From Spirochaetota bacterium (GTDB lineage: Bacteria > Spirochaetota > UBA4802 > JAKQUI01), in NCBI GenBank assembly GCA_029562645.1, contig JAKQUI010000062.1, positions 62,001-126,000 on the forward strand: a stretch of DNA of 64,000 nucleotides. Direction: 5' to 3'. Each line of letters starts with the position of its first letter. Within the stretch, counting starts at the first letter, position 1. The translations under genes were made by a program, and so were the position numbers. This document shows positions 18,701 to 28,000 of this stretch, one piece after another. The notes beneath the pieces are model-generated. The model saw only the letters and a list, made by a program, of their open reading frames with translations, made no database searches and was not told the origin of the DNA.

Positions 18701-18887
18701 TGACCAGCGACTCCACCTCGCGCGGCGAGGCCCCCGAATACAGCGTGATGATCGAGAGCTCGGGGTGCTCCACGCGCGGAAGGAGGTCCACCTCCATCTT
18801 CGAAAGCGCGATGGCCCCGAAGACCATGCCGGCGAGGTACACCATGACGACCGCGATGGGCCGTGTTACGCTTATTCCTGCTGTCAT
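15720..18887 (-). CDS. RND-family efflux transporter (first of a pair)
   Basis: Start MTAGISVTRPIAVVMVYLAG gives 1055 residues, standard for HAE-type RND pumps. It has the first loop motif YSGASPREVESLVTRPVEEA, TM4 with GMLVDCAIVVIDS (D400 as proton-relay residue), and FADLAF-like and STLTTVVVFFPVVF elements of TM5-6. The C-terminal GTVLLSGSAVNAAIVLVDYI is the TM10-11 motif. It precedes the second RND gene. The two share family but are clearly diverged. The start lies 153 bases from the giant gene, divergently, so a two-way promoter region sits between. TolC and adaptor are encoded on the facing strand at 6.6-9.4 kb. Confidence 0.9.
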   Translation of the reverse strand: MTAGISVTRPIAVVMVYLAGMVFGAIALSKMEVDLLPRVEHPELSIITLYSGASPREVESLVTRPVEEAASGVPGVRRVRSESIEGASLVTAAFEWGADMDFATIKMREKVDLAKGALPQDAEKSIIARLDPAAQPVAGIAIRGRDGGVDGLRQMVHAKIKPLFERIDGVACARIAGGRTREVQVRVDQSRLYANGLGLRDVIESVRLSNYNFPAGSVTRGAREFVIRTIGEFASLADIENVLVRKSARGSAVYVRDVAEVVDGHRDRDSISYHNGAESIGLAVVKEAGSNTVRVCAAVRDLVSEINARHRGAIELAVCYDGSRYIKNAVDNVVDAAVLGAVIAFFVILFFLRDVKSSLVIIAVTPPSVLITVLAMYLRGIGLNMMSLGGLAIGVGMLVDCAIVVIDSVHARLAAGEDLRAACRGAIAQDRAALFVSTLTTVVVFFPVVFVRGIAGQVFSDLAFTISVSIVISFIVSITLTPALLVLLERRSLQSGGMMGFAPLRRLANIPALRRSAERLRAALEWAHSLLERSYTAYLVRLERRIDGYRRALIIGVTLVIGGFLMFAFLDTSLFPRTNSGSFSIRIVMPPGTPIDDTREAALRVDAALAALPFVENRFIDVGYNPGEISEYFGREKSRATAELVVTLKRDRGVSTEAAMRIARRAVALPPEIAVEFFSEEREFAGFMRLGSSTVLVDVTGDDFDAIEQSVAVLTAAFEKTPGIARAVPHVAKGKPEVRLVIDRAKLAAFGLALGDVAGTVRAAVRGEDAGKFYEADDQADISVRLRAADRSGLASLGGMLVRVGESANVPLAAFSATERQSGYNKITRRDQRRTFSIALDAVPGTGRGAAIAAAAGAIERVRLPHGVHAAVSRDMDEVRDSLAELAFSLALSMLLIFMILAAQFESLTRPLYIMLIMPLTAAGVSLPLLFTGNSVNVISLMGTVLLSGSAVNAAIVLVDYIQARRAGGADLRAAVIGGCRERLRPILMSTCTNALGIVPLAIGLREGGEMQSPIAIVFFGGIAVSTLCTLALLPAYYYHYESRAERAGKRSANG

Positions 18888-18933
18888 ACCTGTAATACGA
18901 AACCCGCATATTAAGTTAAAAAAATTTTTTCCG

Positions 18934-18955
18934 CACGCGTATCTACAATAGGGGG
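18934..18955 (+). promoter_or_regulatory. Possible promoter box upstream of the giant gene
   Basis: The sequence acgcg-tatc-tACAATAGGGG lies 85 bases before the giant gene's start, after a run of A and T. Nearly the same words, acgcgcg-tatt-aACAATAGGGG, occur at 38032-38052 before another envelope lipoprotein gene. TACAAT is an acceptable -10, but I see no good -35 at 17 bases. A shared promoter or operator is inference from two occurrences. Confidence 0.35.
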
Positions 18956-19039
18956 TTGATGGCGACCGCCGTTCCATCGCCCCCCGCCGCGCAGTTCCGC
19001 TATTCCGGTTCGCGGCGTTCACGATCGAGGTCCTGCCCA

Positions 19040-22000
19040 ATGCTGCCCGGAATCCTTTCCCGCGCCATGCTGTGCCTGCTTGTCGCCGTCCCGCTCGCCG
19101 CCGATACCGTTCGCCTCAAACGCTACGGCGAGGTGGAGCGGAAACTGGACCGCTCCTTCGAATCGGCCTCGGTGAAGCGGGACGAGGCCGAATGGGTGCG
19201 CGTGGTGAACGCCGGTCGCGACGCGCTCAAGGCCGATTGGGAGCGCGAGGCGGAGGCGGCGCTTGATCGTGAGCTCGTCGCGCGCATCGGCACGGGGGAG
19301 GACGCGGAGGCGGTTCGCGTCGAGCTCGCGGAGCTTTTCGCGCGCGCCGAGGCGGAGCTGGACGCGGCGATGCGCGCGGACATCGAGTACGAGCGCGGAC
19401 GATGGCTCGCCTCGGTCGCGCCGATTGCGCCGCCCCGCTTCGACCACGAGACGTTGCTCGATTCCATCGCGCGCGCCGACGCGCTGCCGGTCGGGACGGG
19501 TCTCACGGACGCCTATGTGGCGTGGAACGCCGAGGCGGGCGAGACCTTCGCGGAGCTGTGGGGCAACTACGAGACGGCCCTCGAGGCGGAGCGGGAGCGG
19601 GCGCTCGCGGGGATCGAGTATCTGGACGAGCTTCGTGCGGGGTTCGTCGCGGGGCTCGACGAGCGTCTGGCCCGGATGCGTGCGGATGCATTGGCGGACG
19701 AGGAGATCTATCTTATCGGCGCGAAGAACCGGTTCATCTACCGGAACCGGTACGATACGGACTCGCTTCGCCGCGAGAGCGAGGCGAACTCGGCCTCGGT
19801 TATCACGCGATCGATCCTGGATCAGACGCGGATGAAGATCGACGACCTCATGGAGCGCGCGCTCGACACCGGCAGCGCGACCTACGAGGGCGATGCGGGT
19901 GTCCCGACGGTGGAGGGCTACTCGGATCGCGTGAAGGCGATCATCGACGCGGGGCTCGCGTCATGGCGAAACGCCGAGGAGGGCCTGTTCGCGGCGCGCC
20001 TGGCGTGTGAGAAACGCGCCGGCGAGGACTTCGCGAAATCCGACAGGGCCTGGGAGGACGCCTCTGAAGAGCTTCGCGCGCGCAAGAACGAATGGCTCAC
20101 CCAGATTCAAACGCAACTGTACCAGGGCGGGCTCGTTTGGGATAACGCCTTTGACCAGTTTGACCGGAACTATCTGGACGCGCAGGACGAGCTCGCGCGC
20201 TACCTGGAGGCGCAGGGCGCGTCGTGGGACGATTACATCACCACGCTCAGGGGAATGGCGGACACCGGGTCCGCCGCGCTTCTCAACGGCCAGGAGAGCA
20301 TCGCCTGGATGACCGACCTCGCGGCGCGCTATGCCCGCAAGGGCGACGGCTCCATGACGGGGCTCCTGTCGGAGGAGATCGCGCGCTGGCGGGAGATCAT
20401 GGAGAACTTCGAGCGGATACTCGTGAACTCGGAGATGATGCTGCACGCCGGGGACATCTGGGGCGGGACGATCGGGGGCTTCGTCTTCAGCGGACTCTTG
20501 GACGACCGACGGAGCGACCGCTTCTATCTCGAGTACACCGACGACGGCCGCGTGGTCTTCGCGGGCGACATCGAAAACGTGCGCGACCCCTATCTCATGA
20601 CCGCAGCCGAGTTTGAACTCGAGAAGATCAAGATAGAGGAAAAGTTCTGGAACAAGCGGTTGCTGATGGCGCAGGCGGTGTACGATTTCGCCTACGACAA
20701 AGCGGGACGCGCCTCGAAGGAGGACCAGGCGGCGGCGCTGGATGAGGCGAGGGTTGAACGCGATCACTGGCAGGCGGAGTTTGACCGCGCGCGGGAGCGC
20801 CTCACGAGTGAGTTTCTGGCTGCCGTGGAGAGCGCGAAAACGAACTACCACGACGCGCAAGAGGCGCTGGAGGAGGCGCAGGCGGAGTACGATGTGGCCG
20901 AGGAACAGTTCCGAATCGCAAACGAGAAGCTCCTGTATCTGGAAAACCCCAATGCGCGGGAGATCCTGCTGCGCGAGATAAACGATCTCACTGAGACGGT
21001 GAGCGACCTCAGGCGCAGCGTCGCGGGCGCGGATGATCGGCTCATCGGCGAGGCGCGGGCGTACTACACGGCGGTCAAGCTGCGCGCGGAGGCGCGCGAG
21101 GCGAAGGCCTACGCCGAGCGCCTGCGCGACGCGATCGGCGTGCTCGAGGGGGCCGGCGATAGCGCGGGGTATCGCGACGGGAGCGACCGGTTCGCGGAGA
21201 TCGTCGCGAGCGCGCGCGCGAACGGGGACTCGTTTGAGGCGCTGGCGCAGGCGGTGAGGGACAACGCCGACGATATTTTCATCTCGATTGACAAGAACGA
21301 TCCGTACTACATGGACGCGGCGAACGAAGGGATTGCGCGCGCGCGAGCCGCCCTCGAGACGGCGTACGACCGGCACGCAGCGTTTACGGCGCTTGTGGCG
21401 CGGTTTGACGACGATCCCGACGCGGAGCGCGAGGCGATCATGTTTGAACTGCTGCCCGGGCGCGCGGGGTCGGGCGTGTTCGGGGAGAAAACGCTCGCGG
21501 ACGTCATGAACGCGTTCACGACTCTCGCCGCCGGGAGCGACGCGGAGAAAAATCAGGCGCTCGCGGAAATCGCGGGGTATTCGTACGGCGCGTACGCCCT
21601 GACGGATTTTAGCGGTACAACGCCGGACGAGATCAAATCGATGATGCTCCGGGCCTGGGCGATGGCGATCACGGGAAAACCCCTTGTTGAGATAGCGGGC
21701 CTGAGCGGCCCGGCGCTGGATGCGCTCCTTGGCGATGCGGCGGCCCTGGAGAAAGGCGCGCGCGAGATCGAGCTCATGGGCGCGATCGGCGATGCGCGCG
21801 TCGCGGCGGAGACTGCGTTTCTCACGGCCAAGGGCGTGGTGACCTACCTGTTGTACGATTTCAACGGCGTTGCGACGATCACGGACGACACCGAAAACAG
21901 CGCGGCACGGCTTGCCGCGCGCGCGAAGGACGCGTCGCGCTTCAATCGATACGAGGCGGAGCGTAACCATGAGACCGTAACCGCCTTGGCCGCCTATCTG

Positions 22001-25000
22001 AAGGAACCGGGGAAGAAGGGAATGAGCGCGAATGAGCTTGCCGCAGGTCTTCTTGTGCGAGCGCGCGAACGCTTTGCGGACGATCCAGGAGGGGTCGGTC
22101 CGGAAAGCGCGCGCTTGGCGGGCATCTACCGTTTTATTGTGCAAACGGCGAGAAAGACGCTGGACGACATCGCGGCGATGACGAACGCGGCCGAGCGCAA
22201 CGATGCGTGGGACGCGTTCATGGAGACGATTTCCTTCGAGGAGCGTCGGGCGGGATACATCAGAGATCTCTACGCGACGGAGATCATGCCCGACGCGACG
22301 CCGCAGCAGGTGATGGAGCGGGTGACCGCCTGGCAGCGCGAGCTCGCTACCGGGAAGGACGCCGACGGAAACGTTCTTTCCGATACCGATATCGAGCGGC
22401 GCGGCGCGTACGTGAACGCCCTCACGAGCGGGCAGGGGGCGCTCCTGTTTTCCGATCCGCGGCTCGTGGCCGCCGAGGGCGCTGACTATGCGGTGAAGGC
22501 GGCCCTCGCCGGGTACGCGGCGCTCAACTACGACGCCTCGGTGGAGCGGCGCGTGAAGGACCGTTCGGGAGTGCTCTCCCGCATCGCCGCGGCGATCGGG
22601 AAGACGGTTGAAGAGGTGAAGAATATCTTCATCGGGGGACAGAGCTATGAGGCGCTCGCGGAGGTCGGGGAGGCGCTCCGGGCCTATCGAAAGAGCGACG
22701 AGTATCAGCGTCTGCCCGTCGCGGTGCGCGAGGCGCTCGCGGCCGCCGAATCGAAATACATCGACATGCTGAAACGAGACTATGTATTGCAAAACCGCGC
22801 GCTCTCGGAGGGGGAAGCGAAGGCGCGGCTGGATACGATCGTCTCCCAGGTGGAGACCCTGGATCAGGTGATGGCGGCCTACGGGGAGGCGCTCGCCGAG
22901 CAGACGAAGGACTATGGCGAAGAGGAGCGAGCGTTTTACTCGCGCAACCGGTACGCGCTCTATACGAAGAAGATACATGAAACCGTCCGCGCGCTCGAGG
23001 CGCGGATCGACGATCTGGCGCAGCTCGCGAACTTCACGATGCGCGTCGAGGGGAGCGCGAACATTATAAGCGCCATCCCGCCGCTTATCGCCTCGCTTAG
23101 GGCGAAGCGCTTCGAGTACGAGACGCAGTTCTATATGTACGAATACCTTGCGCATTCCTTCGCATACGGGAACAGCGTGGCGGCGTTCCGCGAGCGACTG
23201 CTGCTGACAGAAGGGGACGCGGCCTTTGCGCGCATTGACGAATTCACCGACGACCGCGCGGGCTTTGCGGACGAGGTGGCCGCGCGCTTGCGGACGCTCG
23301 ACCTGCGCTTGAAGGTGCGCGAAGCGCTCGGTGCGGGCGCGCTTCCCGAGATGGCGGACACGGTGGGCTACTGGCTGAACGGTTTTCTCGCGGCCGCGGG
23401 CGTCGATCCGGCGTCGCTCGCCGACGATGAGGCGGCGGACCTCGCGCTGTTCGCTCGGCTGACCTACTACGATCGGCTGAACGCGTCGGTGGGCGGCGGG
23501 GGCTTCTGGGCGGACCGGCTGGCGTCGGACTTCCGCGATTACGGCTACCTTCTCGAGTTCATGGCGATATGCGCTGCGCGGGGCGATGCGATCGACGATA
23601 CGCCGTTCGAGGATCTCTTCGCCGCGCTTGTCGGAAAGTATGCCGCGCAGGCGGATCGTCTCGATGCGCGGCGCGGCTCGTTCGAGGAGATCTACGACGC
23701 GGCGATTGCTGGAAGGGACGTGTTCATTGAGCGCGAGCTTTCCGGGGACGTGGTCGCGACGGTGCTGCGGGGCGAGTACTTCGCCGATTTCTTCGCATCG
23801 AAGGGCCTGCTGATGACGGTGGACGATTTCCTCGTGGGGATGGGCGTGGCCGAGTCCGATCCGCTGTACGGATCGTTCCGGGACGACCTGGGCGCATACC
23901 GCGAACGGCTGTCGATCGCGTCGGGGTACGAGTACGGTGCGGATATCGAGGAGTTCATTGAGAGGCGGGGCATCATCGGCGATAGTGACAGGGATTTTTT
24001 GCGGCGATACGCGTTTTCCCCCGACGGGGCCTCCCCGTACGCCATCATGGAGCTCACGAACCGCTTTGATCTCAAGATGGCCTCTGACGCGGCGACGCGC
24101 GATTTTGCGGCGCTCATCACCACGCTGTACGGGGCGGACATGAAGGGCGGCGAGTACCGGACGACGGCGGATTACGCCGAGGACATGGGGCTGTTGCGCG
24201 CGAAGGCGACGTCGCTCTACGACTACACCCGCCTCGGGCCGGACGCCTTTGACAATTTCCGGAGCTCGTGGGACACGGCCTTCCAGAACTGGGACTACTA
24301 CATTGGGAAATTCGTGGCGGACGGCAACGACGATCGCTTTGTGGTGCTGAAACCCGGCGAGGTCCCCTCAGCGGAGGACGCCGAGAAGCCGGTGATTACC
24401 AAGATATCGGACGTGGAGTATCTTATCCCCGACGAGGTGCGCGACGCCTATTTGAACGCTACGGTGGGGGATCCCGACAAAAACATCGAGGTGAAGTGGC
24501 GCTATCCGATTGAATACCAGGAGCTCGTGGGACTTTTACTGTCGGACAAGATGGGTGAACGGTTCTTTCACCGCGCGGGCGAGGATGGTCTCGCGAACAG
24601 CCTCATTGACGCGATGACGGAGTATAATAGGGCGCTGTATGTGATGTACGCGGTGTCGGGGATCGAGGAAGACGCGCTCGCCGCGGCCTCCCTTGCGGGT
24701 TTCGACAATCTTCATGGCCTGTCGCCCGTGGAGGACCTGCTCGCAGTCATGGGCGCGAACTATTGCCCCGATACGATGAACCCCTACGGGGCGGACATGG
24801 ACGATGCGGTGCGCGCGGAGAAGCTCGCGGCGATAGACACGCTGACGGCGCAGATCGAGAACGCGCATACGGCCTGGATCGCGACCGGCGACTCCGATAT
24901 TGTGGCGAAGGCGCGCGATGAGTATCTCGAGGACGTGACAAAGTACGAATCGGCGAAGAAAAAGATTGAGCGCGTGGCGAAGATCCAGAAGGGGTTGGAG

Positions 25001-28000
25001 ATGACAGCGAGCAAGTATGTGACGACTGACGATCCAGAAAACGGCTTTGACTACGTGAGAGCAAAGCGGGTCCATCAGGAAAAACAAGCCGCATACGATA
25101 TGGCGCAGGCGGAGCGTGCGGCGCGCGAGGCCATCTACCGCACCGCGCAGGGAAACTACTTTAGCCAGTTGAATGCGATTGCCGAGATCTACCGGCGGCT
25201 ACAGGCGGCCATTGACGTCTACGATACGGAAAAGGCGGTGTACGAGTACGCCGCGACCGCGTATCTATACAACACCTCGACCAACGCCGACGATAAACGT
25301 GGTCCCGAGAAGCTGATGCAGGACACCAAGCAGGAGCTGGACATGGTGCAAGGCATCCACAATGAGGTGCTGGAGCGCATGGCCAGACAGCAGGAGGAGG
25401 TGAACCGGGTAAAGGAACAGGACGTGCTCACCGACGCCGAGTACGTCGCGAGGATGGAGGAGCTTAAGGAGAAGTCGCAGCGTTATTTTCGCCTGGCCAA
25501 GGCGAGCTATTTGATTGATAAAGAGGTGCAGAAGCGGACATTCGAGTACGAGCAGGCGCGCGCAGCGTACGAAAGCTACCGCGACACGCTGATCGCCGCC
25601 AACGGCGACGAGAACGAGAAGAAGCGAAACGAGTTCCTGGATTATTTCATGACGCGCGACATGTATGTTGCCACCTGGCGTCCCGCGGTCACGCAGATAC
25701 CCGGTCTGGGTCATATTGATTGGCTCTCATGGGTGCTACCCGCCATGACGCACGACAATGAGTTCGTGGATATGGCGTACTATTACAACTCCAACAAGGA
25801 CGCGATCTTCCGCACACCGCCGTACTGGATTGGCTCTGAGCCGTCGGGGAGCGATTTTTACGGTTTTATGGAGAACAGTTGGGATAATGTGTTTTCCGGT
25901 GGCGAATTGACCGGCGCGATGACCACCTTTGCCACGGAGATGCTCCGGCACAAAGAGGAGGCAGCGCAATGGACACGGTTTCTTATCGTAGGGGGTGCTG
26001 GCGCGCATTTGTTGTTGGCGAATTGGGCCGCAAAAACTGCGCTCGAGTCTGCCATCAACGCCGTGCAAAACCAGATAAACCGCATCCCCCGCCGCATGCG
26101 CTGGATGGCGGACCCGCTCAAGCAGTTGTTAAACGCGTTGCGCGGCACGCTGAATCAGGTGGTGAGTTCGCTCGTCAACTTTATCACCATGGACATGGGT
26201 TCGCATTATCGCGCCGCGAACAATCATCTCTCGAACGCGCAATCCGCCGTGAACAACATTAACGCCGAGCTCACGGAACTCAGGAACCGCAAGGACCGCA
26301 TGCAGAAGGCGATGGTGAAGCTGGCGGAGATCACGCAGATCGAGACGCTGGACGACGACGCGAACGCGGGCGTGATCACCTATCGCAATCCCCGGGGGAA
26401 ATGGATCACCGTACGCAAGCGGAGCCTGAAGACGGTCATAAAGGAGCTGGGTGGCACCAACGGCTTTGAAATAAGCGACGAGGACCTGGCGTACATTATG
26501 GAGGGCGCGCAGGGCGACGCGAACATCTTCGATGCGGCGCCGGCGCGGGAGAACCCGAGCGTGGTGTTCGATGAGAACGGCGAGGTGTGTGATACCTGCG
26601 ACAAGACGGGGGTGTGGTATTACAACTCCGCCCCGGTGACGTCGAAATTCACCGCGCATATGAATCAGCGGCGGTTGCATGATATGAAGGAATATTTTGA
26701 TTATACGGCGAAGATGACCTCACCCCCGGCCGCCGAGCGCTTTTCGGACATCCTGTCCGCGCTCGGCACTGCAACGTCCTGTTGGGAGCCTCTCCCGGGG
26801 GGAGAGGGGAGCCCGAAGTATGATTCCGTTGTTGTTTGGCGTGCCAAAGAAAACCTCTTTTACGAGATCGCGACCGATGCGCAGGCGAACGGGTATTATA
26901 GCGCACTTGAGGCGGGGCGCGCCTACACGGGGTACCGCAAGGCGATGACGGACTATTACGGTGTGCTCGAGGGCTTCTCCTTTGACGACATGCGGGAGCT
27001 CGACATGCTGATAGACGAGGGCGCGCCGGGTCTCGCGGAGCGCTTCGCCGCGCTGGTGGGCGCCCGGACGGGGATCAACGACGCCGAGCTTATGCAGCGC
27101 CAGGCACTGCAGAACTACGAGTGGCAGAAGAAGCGCGAGCACCGCGACTACGAGCGCGCCCGCTGGGAGGAGAAGGCGGCCGACATTTTCGAACGGGGCG
27201 TGCGCCAGTGGGCGAATATGGAGGCGAGCTTCCAGGAAAAATGGCGCACGTGGCGAAGCGACACGAAGGACCGCATCACCGCTTCGCGGCGCGAGTGGGA
27301 CGCGAAGACGCGACAGCTCCGGGAGCGGGAACTCGACTGGATGGAGCTCTCCGGGCGGGCCATGACCATGAACGACGCAGAGGAGACGGCAGCGCGGCTC
27401 ACGGCGATCGTGAACGGCATGGTGGAGGAGATGAACCGGAAGCACGCGGGCGAATGTGTGATTGACAAAATTGACGTTAGCGACATACTCTCGCGCACGC
27501 TCGCGACGGCGCCGGGCGTGATCCCGATGGACCTCATGAAGCTGGCCGGCGATATTGACACGAGCTTCGCGCTCACGCAGACGAGCCAGCGGAGCGTGAA
27601 CACCGCGATGCTGGACCAGTTTGAAGCGCTCTTTGACAACTACACCGCGCAGCAGCATCGCGCGGCCAATCTGCGGATGCTGGTTGCGGTGGATGAGCTC
27701 ATCGACAGCTTCACGGCGACGATCGCCGACATGAACCGGAGCATGCACGCGGAGACCTTCGGCATGCTCGCCGGCGCGGGCTATGCCAAACACGGCAACG
27801 AGTTCGTGCGGCACAAGGAGGGCATGGAGCAGAGCGTGTGGGACTACAAAGACTTCTTCTTCGGTCCCGAGGAATTCAAGGCCAGTTACATTAACCCGTA
27901 CAAACGCAAACTTGGGATCGAGGGTGACTTCAACCGCGCCGTGCTTTTCTTGGACGGCTTCTCCGCGGAGAACCTGATGAGCGTGCTCATGAAGGATTTG

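Noticed and set aside
19961-23155. A 1064-codon open frame antisense to the giant gene
   Set aside because: GC-rich coding DNA often leaves the opposite strand open. The product is His/Arg/Leu-rich without domains, and the sense frame has a signal peptide and coherent coiled coil.
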